This document shows, piece by piece, positions 9,099 to 17,137 of a stretch of 64,000 nt of DNA (position 1 is its first letter; each line of letters starts with the position of its first letter). A model generated the notes under the pieces. That model worked only from the letters and a program-made list of their open reading frames with translations, was not told where the DNA came from and searched no databases. Origin of the DNA: Bacteroidales bacterium (GTDB lineage Bacteria > Bacteroidota > Bacteroidia > Bacteroidales > UBA932); NCBI GenBank assembly GCA_017549145.1, contig JAFYVM010000050.1, forward strand, positions 27,564-91,563. The letters run 5' to 3'. The position numbers and the translations under genes are program-made.

Positions 9099-10361
9099 AT
9101 GAAGCTCATACACACCCTGTTTTTAACACTCTCAGTTGTTGTTTTGGCATCTTGTTCATCTGGTAAATCTGAGGACGCTGCGGTTGAATCGCAGGCTGCT
9201 GTTGACACAACTGCTACTCTTACCGGCGTTGATGCTGCACTCGCAAAAATGCAGTCAATGAGAATTGTCGAAGGTAAAGTCAAGAGTGGCGAATTCTTCT
9301 CTGTTCTGATGACAAATCTTGGCATGGGAGGTACTCCAGCATATAATCTTGCAGAGTCCTGCAAGGATGTCTTTGATGTTAGAAACCTTAGGGTTGGAAA
9401 CTCGTATAAGGCTTATTATGAGGGAGATGTGTTGAAATATGTGGTGTATACTCAGGATAGAATCAGCAGTATCATCTTCGATTGTACAGAGCTTAAAGCT
9501 TATGCCACTAAGAAGGAAGTGACCACAGTCAGAAAGTATGTGGATGTGACTATCAAATCATCTTTGTGGAATGATATGGTTGCTGCCGGAGCTTCTCCGG
9601 GTGTGATTATGTCTCTTGCAGAGGTTTATGCGTGGACAGTGGACTTCTTTGGACTTCAGAAGGATGACAGATTCCGTGTTCTCTATGATGAGAAGGTTTC
9701 AGGAGATGAGGTTGTAGGAATTGATGGAATCAGATATGCGATTTTCTCACGTCGCGGTAAGGATATCCCTATGATTATGTTTGACCAGAAGGACAAGGGT
9801 AACACTTGGTGGACTGACAAGGGAGAGAGTATGAGAAAGCCATTCCTCAAGGCTCCTCTTAAGTTTACTAGAATCAGCTCTGGTTTCACTTATGCGAGAA
9901 AGCATCCGGTAACAGGTAAGGTTCGTCCTCACACCGCTATCGACTATGCGGCTCCAACAGGAACTCCAGTTATGTCAATCGGTGATGGTGTTGTAATCAG
10001 CTGTAAATATGAGGGTGCAGGTGGAAACACAGTAAGAATCAAGCATAATTCAACATATACTACAGCATACCTTCATCTTTCTCGTTATGCTAAAGGCCTT
10101 AAGGCTGGTGATAGAGTCCGTCAGGGTGAAGTTATCGGATATGTAGGATCGACAGGCCGTTCAACTGGCCCACACCTTGATTTCCGTGTATGGAAGAATG
10201 GTAAGGCAATCAATCCATTGAAGATGGAGGGCGCTGGTTCAGGTGAGATAGAGAAGGTAAAAGATAAAGCCGGCTTTGAAAGAGCCAAAGCCAGCTATCT
10301 TGCAGAAGTTGATTCGATAGGAGCTGTTAATATTGCTAAGCAGCTTTTTGAAACACTTTAG
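9099..10361 (+). CDS. M23 family peptidoglycan endopeptidase, lipoprotein
   Basis: Predicted envelope lipoprotein: MKLIHTLFLTLSVVVLASC gives a signal peptide with lipobox LASC. An N-terminal region of about 230 residues resembles the substrate-occluding domains of MepM/Csd3-type proteins. The M23 zinc peptidase domain follows at about 275-380, with metal ligands in HTAIDYA and GPHLDFR and the GSTGRSTG loop. Such enzymes cut peptide cross-links of peptidoglycan so that new strands can be inserted. The ATG at 9099 was chosen over the upstream TTG because it lies downstream of the -7 box and begins a perfect signal peptide. Its stop overlaps the convergent miaB stop. Confidence 0.9.
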   Translation: MKLIHTLFLTLSVVVLASCSSGKSEDAAVESQAAVDTTATLTGVDAALAKMQSMRIVEGKVKSGEFFSVLMTNLGMGGTPAYNLAESCKDVFDVRNLRVGNSYKAYYEGDVLKYVVYTQDRISSIIFDCTELKAYATKKEVTTVRKYVDVTIKSSLWNDMVAAGASPGVIMSLAEVYAWTVDFFGLQKDDRFRVLYDEKVSGDEVVGIDGIRYAIFSRRGKDIPMIMFDQKDKGNTWWTDKGESMRKPFLKAPLKFTRISSGFTYARKHPVTGKVRPHTAIDYAAPTGTPVMSIGDGVVISCKYEGAGGNTVRIKHNSTYTTAYLHLSRYAKGLKAGDRVRQGEVIGYVGSTGRSTGPHLDFRVWKNGKAINPLKMEGAGSGEIEKVKDKAGFERAKASYLAEVDSIGAVNIAKQLFETL

Positions 10362-11722
10362 TCAATTCTTTTGCAAAGGAGCGTTGCAGAGGTTACAGAT
10401 ACAACCTCGACAGTGCAGTAATCTCCCGGCTTCTCGCCTTTGGATGGGAATACGCACATCTTGTTGCTGCTCGCTCTTCCACATAGCTCATTCGGATTCT
10501 TCTTTGAAGGTCCTTCAACAAGTACCTTAAGTTGTTTTCCGATTTCCTTTTCATTGCTCTTCAGGCTCATTCTGCCCTGGAGAGCAATAATTTCATTAAG
10601 CCTACGTGTCTTCTCCTCGTATGTGATGTCGTCTGGGTATTTTTTTGATGCAAGTGTACCAGGGCGCTCTGAGTATGCGAACATGAATGCAGAATCAAAC
10701 ACAACCTTCTCCATAAGAGTAAGTGTATCCTGATGATCCTGTTCAGTCTCTCCACAGAATCCTGCGATTACGTCTGTTGTAATCCCGCAATCAGGAAGAA
10801 CGCTGCGGATCTTGTCAACTCTTTCAAGGTACCACTCACGGTTGTACTTTCTTCTCATCTTCTCCAGCATGATGCTGCTTCCAGACTGTACAGGAAGATG
10901 GATGTGGCGACAGATGTTCTCATAAATCGCCATAGTGTAGATTACCTCGTCGCTGATATCCTTAGGATGTGAAGTTGAGAAACGTACGCGGAGTTCTGGA
11001 CTGATTTTGGCCACCTTCTCCAGAAGCTGAGCGAAATTCACATTCTTAGATGCATTTTCTGCGTCCTTCCAGAAGTATGAATCCACGTTCTGTCCGAGAA
11101 GTGTAACTTCCTTATAGCCATTATCGAAAAGTTCTTGAGCTTCTCTTACGATGGTCTCCGGGTCGCGGCTTCTTTCTGCTCCTCTAGTGTAAGGCACAAC
11201 ACAGTAAGAACATACGTTGTTGCATCCTCTCATGATTGAAATGAAAGCAGAGATTCCGTTCTTGTCCATTCTTACCGGACTGATGTCAGCATAAGTTTCC
11301 TCGTGTGAAAGCAATACGTTGATCTGAGGGGAATTTGGTGTGATGTCCCTGATCAACTGAGGAAGGCTTCTGTAGGCATCCGGACCTGCAACCAAGTCCA
11401 CCTCGTGGCCCTCAAGCAGCTTGGTCTTGAGACGCTCTGCCATACAGCCGACGATACCTATGATGACCCCGTCTCTCTTTCTTTTCTGGATGCGGAACTG
11501 ATCGATTCGTCCCCAAACCCTCTGCTCAGCATTATCTCGGATTGAGCAGGTGTTGGCAAGAATGATGTTCGCCTCTTCGATGTTGTCAGTCAGCACATAA
11601 CCCTCGTCCTGAAGGATTGAGAGGATTACTTCGCTGTCATTGACATTCATTTGGCAACCATAGGTTTCAATATAAACCTTTGGCTTAGATGGGTCAATTA
11701 TAGGTCTTATGTTTTTATGCAT
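10358..11722 (-). CDS. miaB: tRNA-2-methylthio-N6-dimethylallyladenosine synthase
   Basis: Radical-SAM methylthiotransferase that modifies A37 of tRNAs reading UNN codons. The N-terminal UPF0004 domain begins VYIETYGCQMNVNDSE, with further cluster cysteines in ANTCSIR and VGCMAE. The radical SAM motif is RGCNNVCSYCVVPY, and the C-terminal TRAM domain ends near VEVVSVTSATLLCKRI. I chose the ATG at 11720-11722 (454 residues). The in-frame TTG at 11752 lies inside the promoter box and would add ten non-conserved residues. It converges on the M23 gene with overlapping stop codons. Confidence 0.96.
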   Translation of the reverse strand: MHKNIRPIIDPSKPKVYIETYGCQMNVNDSEVILSILQDEGYVLTDNIEEANIILANTCSIRDNAEQRVWGRIDQFRIQKRKRDGVIIGIVGCMAERLKTKLLEGHEVDLVAGPDAYRSLPQLIRDITPNSPQINVLLSHEETYADISPVRMDKNGISAFISIMRGCNNVCSYCVVPYTRGAERSRDPETIVREAQELFDNGYKEVTLLGQNVDSYFWKDAENASKNVNFAQLLEKVAKISPELRVRFSTSHPKDISDEVIYTMAIYENICRHIHLPVQSGSSIMLEKMRRKYNREWYLERVDKIRSVLPDCGITTDVIAGFCGETEQDHQDTLTLMEKVVFDSAFMFAYSERPGTLASKKYPDDITYEEKTRRLNEIIALQGRMSLKSNEKEIGKQLKVLVEGPSKKNPNELCGRASSNKMCVFPSKGEKPGDYCTVEVVSVTSATLLCKRID

Positions 11723-11749
11723 ATTACTTTTCAGTTTTGAATCAGGAGG

Positions 11750-11757
11750 CAAAGATA
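11750..11757 (-). promoter_or_regulatory. -7 promoter box of miaB
   Basis: TATCTTTG on the minus strand. It is divergent from the + strand box at 11779-11786, with 21 bases between the two. Confidence 0.65.
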
Positions 11758-11778
11758 TGATTTTTCGCTGAATTATCT

Positions 11779-11786
11779 TATCTTTG
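11779..11786 (+). promoter_or_regulatory. -7 promoter box of lipoprotein/SPOR/rpoN operon
   Basis: TATCTTTG 20 bases before the GTG start at 11807. Predicted start site is near 11793. Confidence 0.65.
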
Positions 11787-11806
11787 CAGATTAAGTGTAA
11801 ATAAAC

Positions 11807-12289
11807 GTGTCAATAAAAAGTATTTCATATAGACTGCTGCTGTTGGTGTGCACAGCGATTTTGTCTCTTGCCAGCTGTGGCAAGATCAGCGAAATACGTC
11901 CTACATCGTTTGAATTGGAGTCTCTTGCTCCGAAAGGACTGTATTCCGTTGCTGTTGACTTTAAGCTAGGAATTCATAATCCGGCGATGCAGATAGCTTT
12001 GTCAGATATTTTTGCTGAAGTGATGCTTGATGGCAAGGTTGTTGGTAATCTGTCTCTCGCTCCGTTCGTAATGGAAGCGAAGTCAGATAATGTATATGAC
12101 ATGAATGCATTAGTAGCCTTGAATAAGGGCTTCTCAATTATAAACTTGTTACCGATGATGAAAGATCCTGAATCTTTGAAGAATGCTTATGTGAATGTAA
12201 AAGTAAAGGCAACTTTGAAGAACGGACTTTCAAAGAATTTAGAATGGAAGGAAATTCCAGTGGAAAAACTATTGAAACTTGCGGAGTAA
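11807..12289 (+). CDS. Small lipoprotein, possible LEA14-like fold
   Basis: 160 residues with a lipoprotein signal (YRLLLLVCTAILSLASC). The mature part looks all-beta. The segment VAVDFKLGIHNPAMQIALSD followed by VMLDGKVVGNLSLAPF recalls the LEA type 2 (water stress/hypersensitive response) fold, in which a conserved Asn-Pro follows a beta strand. This is pattern recognition, not a firm hit. The GTG start is forced: an in-frame TAA lies three codons upstream and no ATG is available. The next gene starts in the overlap TAATG. Confidence 0.6.
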   Translation: MSIKSISYRLLLLVCTAILSLASCGKISEIRPTSFELESLAPKGLYSVAVDFKLGIHNPAMQIALSDIFAEVMLDGKVVGNLSLAPFVMEAKSDNVYDMNALVALNKGFSIINLLPMMKDPESLKNAYVNVKVKATLKNGLSKNLEWKEIPVEKLLKLAE

Positions 12290-12876
12290 TGAAGACTAAT
12301 ATTTTGAAGTGTTTCCTAATTGTTATTATGGCTTTTGTTTCAGCATTGTCTGTATCAGCTCAGACACCGACAGAGCCAGTATATACTCATCCAGCAGATA
12401 CAATCGTGTATGAGGCGCCGCCACTTGTAGATACTACTTTGGTGGGTACCGATATTTTTGATGTATTGCACCTGAAGAAGTCAAATGGAAAGTCAAATGT
12501 GGCTTTGCATCAGAGCAAGGCAATCGAAGAGTCTGTCAGAACTCATATCATTGCCAACAAGGGTAGAACTTTGAATGGCTATCGTATCCGTATTTTCTTT
12601 GATAACTCTCAGGATGCCCGAGTTAATTCAGGTGGAGCGTATGGTACATTCCTCAAGATTTTCAAAGGTATTCCAGCATATCGTTCATACGTCAATCCTT
12701 ATTTTAAGGTCTCAGTTGGAGATTTTCGTACCAAGGCTGAGGCTATGGAAAAACTAATTCACATAAAAAGAGTATTCCCAGCAGCGTTCATCGTTAAGGA
12801 GAAGATCAGATTTCCTCATGTTGATAGAGCTGCGCTTGATGACCTTCCAGATTCATTGGAGGTCTTCAAGTTCTAA
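12289..12876 (+). CDS. Secreted SPOR-domain protein
   Basis: 195 residues from the ATG that overlaps the previous stop by one base. The signal peptide ends near VSALSVSAQ. The C-terminal part, about 95-180 (GYRIRIFFDNSQDAR through FKVSVGDFRTKAEAMEKL to FPAAFIVKEKI), has the beta-alpha-beta pattern of SPOR domains. SPOR domains bind denuded septal glycan strands. The gene is coupled with the preceding lipoprotein and 21 bases before rpoN, so it is likely an envelope accessory protein. Confidence 0.8.
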   Translation: MKTNILKCFLIVIMAFVSALSVSAQTPTEPVYTHPADTIVYEAPPLVDTTLVGTDIFDVLHLKKSNGKSNVALHQSKAIEESVRTHIIANKGRTLNGYRIRIFFDNSQDARVNSGGAYGTFLKIFKGIPAYRSYVNPYFKVSVGDFRTKAEAMEKLIHIKRVFPAAFIVKEKIRFPHVDRAALDDLPDSLEVFKF

Positions 12877-12897
12877 TTAAATCAATGCTATTTTATT

Positions 12898-14310
12898 ATG
12901 TTGAAGCAAGGACTGGAACTAAAACAGACCCAGAAACTCTCGCCGTTGCAGATTCAGACAATCAAATTGATTGAGCTGCCGCAGCAGGAACTGGAGCAGA
13001 GAATCAGAAAAGAATTGGAGGAGAATCCTGTTCTTGACGAAGATCTTCCTTCAAACAGTGAGGAGGAGCAGGCGCCAAGAGAGGTGTCACTTTCAGACTA
13101 TAAGGAGGATGATTATATCCCGAATTATAGACTACGTTCCGATCTTTATAACAGTAAGGATGAAAGACCTCAATATAATACCTTCTCTGTAAAGGAGAGC
13201 TTCACACAGAGTCTTCAGGATCAGCTTGGTTATCGTAATCTCACAGATCATCAGTTTGCTGTGGCTTCTTTCATTATTGGTAGCTTGGATGATGATGGCT
13301 ATCTTCGTCGTAGTCTTGATACAATCGTCGATGACCTGTCATTCAGAGCCAACATTGAAACTGATGAGCAGGAGGTAGAACAGATGCTGAAGATAATTCA
13401 GGAGTTTGAACCGGCTGGTGTAGGTGCCCGCAACCTCCAGGAGTGTCTTTTGATTCAGATTAAGCACGTGAAGAAAAGCCCTGAGGCAGAGAATGCTGTG
13501 AAGATTCTGAAGCATCATTTCAACGAGTTTTCTAACAAACACTACCAGAAGATCATAAACCGAATGGGTATTACTCCGGAGGAACTTAAGGCGGCAATGG
13601 CTAAGATCCTTAAGTTGAATCCATCCCCAGGCGGACAGATCGATGATACTTATAACGATCAGGCACAGCAGATCATTCCAGACTTTCTTCTTGAATATCG
13701 TGATGGTAAGTTGTTGCTTTCGATGCCACGTTTCTCTGTTCCAGAGTTGAAGGTGAACAGGAAATATGCAGATCTTCTTATGGAGGCTGCAAATTCTTCC
13801 GAGAGAGAAAAGAAGGAGGCTGCAGCTTTTGTGAAGAAGAAATTGGATTCTGCAAAGTGGTTTGTTGAGGCAATCAAACAGCGTCATAACACATTGCAGA
13901 ATACGATGCAGGCAATTGTGGACTATCAGGAAGAGTATTTTGTAGATGGAGATGAGACACATCTCAAGCCTATGGTACTCAAGGATATTGCAGAGAAGAC
14001 AGGATTTGACATTTCTACAATTTCGCGAGTAGTAAATAGTAAATACATCGAGACTCATTTCGGAATTTACTCATTGAAATATTTCTTCTCAGAAGGTCTT
14101 GAAAATCAGGATGGAGAAGAGGTCTCTACGCGAGAGTTAAAGAAAGCATTGGTGGAATGTGTTGAAAATGAGAATAAGGCTAAGCCTTTGACTGATGATG
14201 AGCTTGTTGAGGAGATGACAAAGAGGGGATATAAGGTGGCTCGTCGTACGATTGCAAAATATCGTGACCAGCTAAGTATTCCAAAGGCAAGACTAAGAAA
14301 AGAACTATAG
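12898..14310 (+). CDS. rpoN: RNA polymerase sigma-54 factor
   Basis: 470 residues. Region I is glutamine-rich (LKQGLELKQTQKLSPLQIQT) and binds activators. An acidic stretch follows, then the core-binding domain and the HTH (MVLKDIAEKTGFDISTISRV). The RpoN box ARRTIAKYR is at about 448-456 and contacts the -24 element. All domains appear complete. Sigma-54 needs AAA+ activators, none of which is encoded in this window. Confidence 0.97.
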   Translation: MLKQGLELKQTQKLSPLQIQTIKLIELPQQELEQRIRKELEENPVLDEDLPSNSEEEQAPREVSLSDYKEDDYIPNYRLRSDLYNSKDERPQYNTFSVKESFTQSLQDQLGYRNLTDHQFAVASFIIGSLDDDGYLRRSLDTIVDDLSFRANIETDEQEVEQMLKIIQEFEPAGVGARNLQECLLIQIKHVKKSPEAENAVKILKHHFNEFSNKHYQKIINRMGITPEELKAAMAKILKLNPSPGGQIDDTYNDQAQQIIPDFLLEYRDGKLLLSMPRFSVPELKVNRKYADLLMEAANSSEREKKEAAAFVKKKLDSAKWFVEAIKQRHNTLQNTMQAIVDYQEEYFVDGDETHLKPMVLKDIAEKTGFDISTISRVVNSKYIETHFGIYSLKYFFSEGLENQDGEEVSTRELKKALVECVENENKAKPLTDDELVEEMTKRGYKVARRTIAKYRDQLSIPKARLRKEL

Positions 14311-14334
14311 AATTGAATCTTTTTAGGATATAGT

Positions 14335-14365
14335 ATTGCAGGATTGAAAAATTTACGTATCTTTG
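14335..14365 (+). promoter_or_regulatory. Promoter of tRNA-His
   Basis: ATTG (14335-14338), 19-base spacer, then TATCTTTG (14358-14365). Both elements match the Bacteroidetes promoter pattern, and the start site would be near 14372. Confidence 0.7.
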
Positions 14366-14384
14366 CAGTCCTAAATCCAACATG

Positions 14385-14461
14385 GTGCCCTTAGTTCAGT
14401 TGGTTAGAGCGTCAGATTGTGGTTCTGAATGTCATGGGTTCGAATCCCATAGGGCACCCCA
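14385..14461 (+). tRNA. tRNA-His (anticodon GTG)
   Basis: Acceptor GTGCCCT pairs with AGGGCAC (14451-14457). The D arm is TTCAGTTGGTTAGAG, the anticodon loop TTGTGGT carries GTG, and the T arm is GGGTTCGAATCCC. The base before position 1 is G (14384), which would pair with C73, the tRNA-His hallmark. The 3' CCA appears encoded (14459-14461). Confidence 0.96.
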
Positions 14462-14497
14462 AGAAAGCAACCTTACACAGGTTGCTTTCTTTTGTTT
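14461..14497 (+). terminator. Intrinsic terminator of tRNA-His
   Basis: A perfect 12-base stem, AAGAAAGCAACC (14461-14472) with GGTTGCTTTCTT (14480-14491), loop TTACACA, then TTGTTT. Confidence 0.85.
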
Positions 14498-14572
14498 CCC
14501 CTAGTGCAAGTGCTGTATGTAGTTGTTCGCTAAGCGTGAAATGTAAGGGTCTGTAAATCAGCCCTTTGCGAA

Positions 14573-14608
14573 AAGTGCGTGCTCCCCATTGGCGGCACGC
14601 ACTTCTTG
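14573..14608 (-). terminator. Hairpin, likely terminator of the small TPR-like gene
   Basis: AAGTGCGTGC (14573-14582) pairs perfectly with GCACGCACTT (14595-14604) around a 12-base loop. On the minus strand the stem is followed by TTTTCGC, so it should end transcription from the gene at 14655-14885. The remaining bases of the 14498-14654 gap show no gene. Confidence 0.65.
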
Positions 14609-14654
14609 TAAGTCTCTGTGTTACAGGCGGTTGTATTTTACGGTCTGTTGACTG

Positions 14655-14885
14655 TTAGGGATTCATCAGGTCAACGTTTACGAATCCGTTTATCTCCTGA
14701 ATCAGTTCGATAGCGACGCGCGCCTTTATGCGAACTTCCTCAGTTGCATCCGCTGCTGCAGAGGCAGCATTGTATGCATTTATAGCTTCACCAAACATGT
14801 TCTCTCTGCGAAGTGAGTCTCCTAACTGTATGAGTTCTGCTGCTGATTTGTCTTTTATGATGTCTGTAATCTTTTCCATGGTCAT
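14655..14885 (-). CDS. Small TPR-like protein
   Basis: 76 residues (or 74 if the ATG at 14877-14879 is used). It is predicted all-helical, and residues 17-45 (ELIQLGDSLRRENMFGEAIN) match one tetratricopeptide-like helical hairpin. It has no signal peptide and no membrane segment. Its function is unknown, and a one-repeat TPR usually means a protein-binding adaptor. It lies alone between tRNA-His and radC on the opposite strand, and its own terminator-like hairpin downstream supports its being a real gene. Confidence 0.65.
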   Translation of the reverse strand: MTMEKITDIIKDKSAAELIQLGDSLRRENMFGEAINAYNAASAAADATEEVRIKARVAIELIQEINGFVNVDLMNP

Positions 14886-15002
14886 GACTCAATGATTCTT
14901 TTGCAAATAAAAAGTTAAATCTTGATAAAAAAAAGAAAAACCTCATGTTGTTTTACATAAATACAACGTCTCCCTCGCAGCTTTCTTCTATTTTCGTCGA
15001 TT

Positions 15003-15701
15003 ATGAAAATCCGAGATTTGTGTGCCGAAGAGAGGCCGAGAGAAAAAATGATTGAACGTGGCGCTGTTTCCCTAAGCAAAGCAGAGCTGCTAGCTATACT
15101 CCTGAGAACAGGAACTGGTAATAAAAACGTAATAGAGGTTGCTCAGACAATACTTTCACGTGTTGATGGTGAATTGGATGCCTTAGCAGGCATGTCCATA
15201 GATGTGTTATGTGAGACTGAGGGAGTGGGGGTAGGAAAAGCGGTCTCGATAGTTGCTGCGTTTGAACTTGCCAGAAGATGGTTCTCAGAAGAAGGAGTGA
15301 CAAGACGTCGTAAAATCAGTAGTCCGGAAGAAGTGTTCAGAATGATGTATCCTCTTCTTCGTGATCTTGAAAGCGAAGAATGTTGGGTAATCTATCTCAA
15401 TAATGCGAACGTTTATCTAGGTAAGGAACGTATAAGTGTCGGTGGAACTGAGGCTACGGTCTTGGATAGTAAGGTGGTGCTACGCAAAGCCTGTGAGAAA
15501 AAGGCCTCAGGTATTATTCTGGTTCATAATCATCCATCGGGAAATGCATATCCCAGCCCGGCAGATATCACGAGAACACGTGCTATCAGAAATGCACTCA
15601 AGGCTTGCGAGATGTCCCTGATTGACCATGTCGTGATAGGCTCATGTAACTACTATAGCTTTTCTGACGAACGTCTCATCGACTTCTCCCTGCCTGCCTA
15701 A
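15003..15701 (+). CDS. radC: RadC family JAB-domain protein
   Basis: 232 residues. The N-terminal helix-hairpin-helix-like region (about 1-95, with SKAELLAILLRTGTGNKNV) is followed by the JAB/MPN metalloprotein domain. The metal motif HNHPSG is at about 175-180 and the downstream Asp is in LIDHVVIG. The family was once linked to DNA repair, but a direct role has been questioned, and a JAB-type peptidase or nuclease function is suspected. The start ATG at 15003 follows a short AT-rich stretch, and no strong -7 box was found. Confidence 0.93.
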   Translation: MKIRDLCAEERPREKMIERGAVSLSKAELLAILLRTGTGNKNVIEVAQTILSRVDGELDALAGMSIDVLCETEGVGVGKAVSIVAAFELARRWFSEEGVTRRRKISSPEEVFRMMYPLLRDLESEECWVIYLNNANVYLGKERISVGGTEATVLDSKVVLRKACEKKASGIILVHNHPSGNAYPSPADITRTRAIRNALKACEMSLIDHVVIGSCNYYSFSDERLIDFSLPA

Positions 15702-15727
15702 GTCCTTCTGCCCTCCTGAGTCTTCTT

Positions 15728-15753
15728 GTCATTCTCAGCGAAGCGAAGTATCT
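15728..15753 (+). repeat. Half copy of a REP-like intergenic repeat
   Basis: GTCATTCTCAGCGAAGCGAA followed by GTATCT. It closely resembles the left arm of the complete palindrome at 49134-49193. The opposite arm is missing here. Confidence 0.55.
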
Positions 15754-15777
15754 ATACCAGAATTCCATTGAAGTTGC

Positions 15778-15785
15778 TATCTTTG
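15778..15785 (+). promoter_or_regulatory. -7 promoter box of the first nuclease gene
   Basis: TATCTTTG, 30 bases before the ATG at 15816. No convincing -33 TTTG is seen. Confidence 0.6.
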
Positions 15786-15815
15786 ACCGTCCAATAAGAT
15801 TAGACATATACTTCA

Positions 15816-16742
15816 ATGAGCAGATCTGCAAAAATATTCATAACAGTTCTGGCAATACTCTCCCTGGCATTGCTACTGTACTTTATATTCGGCCGCAAGG
15901 CCTCAGCTACAACATCGGATTCAGATCCTCAGCAGGTGGAGTCCAGCGAAGGTGCATCAAGGTGGCTGGAACTCCCTGCATACAAAGATGGAGAGTCTGG
16001 TCGTTATGTGGTGACGCACACTGCTGAGATGGGAGGACGTCTTCAGAGAAACTATACCTTGTTATATGATGAGGGAAGTTATGCTGCCTTGTGGGTCGCT
16101 TATCCCCTATGTAAGGATCATATTTCTTCTGGTCGAGAGGAAACATGGGGATATGACCCTCATATCCCAAGAAAAGCGCAGACTAGTGTCAGCAGCGGAT
16201 ATGGAGCATCTGAGCCTACTGAAAATTATCCAAAGAATTTTTACGCGAGAGGCCATCAGATTCCGAATGCAGACCGTAGCGCAGTACCACATATGCAGGC
16301 TCAGACATATTTTTCAAGCAATATGACACCTCAGATCCAGAATGGTTTCAATGGGGGCGTCTGGGCAAAGCTTGAGTCTGCTGTCAGGGATCGAATTCCC
16401 GCGACTGATACTCTTTATGTAGTTACTGGTGCTGTGTTCTCTCGTTATGGAGAAGATGAGCCGGTTAAGACCATTGTGAATAAAAATGATTCTAAGCCAC
16501 TACCAGTTCCAAACTATTATTGGAAAGCTCTCTTAAAAGTCACCAGGTCTGCAGGTCAAATCATTGATGCTAAGACCATTGGTTTCTGGCTTCCTCATGG
16601 CGATCTTAAAGGTCATTCATATTCAGAATACGTTGTCACTGTTGATCAAATAGAGCAGTGGACCGGCCTGGATCTCTTTCCAAATCTTTCTGACACAATA
16701 GAGACTTCAGCAGAGTCTTATACTTCTTGGCGATCTTTCTAG
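15816..16742 (+). CDS. NucA-type DNA/RNA non-specific endonuclease, exported
   Basis: 308 residues with an N-terminal hydrophobic segment (about 8-25), so either anchored or secreted. The beta-beta-alpha metal nuclease domain spans about 50-305. The catalytic motif reads ARGHQIPNADR with the general base His at about 147. The first Asp of the classical DRGH motif is Ala here, a variant I believe is common in Bacteroidetes homologues. The metal-site region SSNMTPQIQNGFNGGVWAKL is intact. Likely an extracellular nuclease for nutrient scavenging. It is a clear paralogue of the nuclease module at 19115-20209, down to the shared VDQIEQWTG motif and WxxF-type C-terminus. Confidence 0.9.
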   Translation: MSRSAKIFITVLAILSLALLLYFIFGRKASATTSDSDPQQVESSEGASRWLELPAYKDGESGRYVVTHTAEMGGRLQRNYTLLYDEGSYAALWVAYPLCKDHISSGREETWGYDPHIPRKAQTSVSSGYGASEPTENYPKNFYARGHQIPNADRSAVPHMQAQTYFSSNMTPQIQNGFNGGVWAKLESAVRDRIPATDTLYVVTGAVFSRYGEDEPVKTIVNKNDSKPLPVPNYYWKALLKVTRSAGQIIDAKTIGFWLPHGDLKGHSYSEYVVTVDQIEQWTGLDLFPNLSDTIETSAESYTSWRSF

Positions 16743-16890
16743 TTGTGAGCTTCTTAGAAGAGCATGTGAAAAAGCGATAGGAGTAATGATAGGTGATTCT
16801 GGAAAGGGGTTGCCTGTTTTTTTATGTGGCTTCGAGGTTGCATTTTGTCTTAAAAATGTCCTTTGGGGCTACTAATTAACCTTCGATAGT

Positions 16891-16922
16891 GTTGGTATTC
16901 CATTCAATTCTGATTACCTTTG
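16891..16922 (+). promoter_or_regulatory. Promoter of the small peptide/lipoprotein operon
   Basis: GTTG (16891-16894), 20-base spacer, TACCTTTG (16915-16922). The start site would be near 16929. The rest of the 16743-16970 gap holds no recognisable gene. Confidence 0.65.
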
Positions 16923-16970
16923 TCGGCTATTCGCAAGAAATACTCGAATTCACACAAAATATATATAACT

Positions 16971-17123
16971 ATGAACAAGTACAATTCTATGAATTGGGAA
17001 GGTAAGTCGTATGAGACACCTTCCGCAAATGTACTCAATGTGTATACTGAAGGCGTGCTTTGTACTAGCAGCAACTTTGGTATCAACGATTGGGAGAAAG
17101 ACGAAGACTCTCTGGATTTTTAA
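16971..17123 (+). CDS. Small peptide of the Y-[ET]-x-P / EGVLC type
   Basis: 50 residues from the ATG at 16971, downstream of a good promoter and 14 bases before the lipoprotein gene. It contains SYETPSANVLNVYTEGVLC and then an acidic, Trp/Asp-rich tail ending EDSLDF. Short proteins with a Tyr-x-x-Pro start, a valine-rich strand and an E-G-x-L-C core recur in Bacteroidales in front of fimbrillin-like or other surface lipoproteins; I know them by pattern only. It has no signal peptide. The function is unknown; it could be a leader peptide or a small partner. Confidence 0.65.
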   Translation: MNKYNSMNWEGKSYETPSANVLNVYTEGVLCTSSNFGINDWEKDEDSLDF

Positions 17124-17137
17124 CATTAACCCTAAAA

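Noticed and set aside
11723-11752. TTG 11752 as the start of miaB
   Set aside because: It lies within the TATCTTTG promoter box; the ATG at 11722 is downstream and gives the expected N-terminus.
13339-14058. Long minus-strand open frame (239 codons) opposite rpoN
   Set aside because: It is antisense to a complete, well-conserved gene, has no recognisable domain and no promoter, and its composition follows from the rpoN codons.
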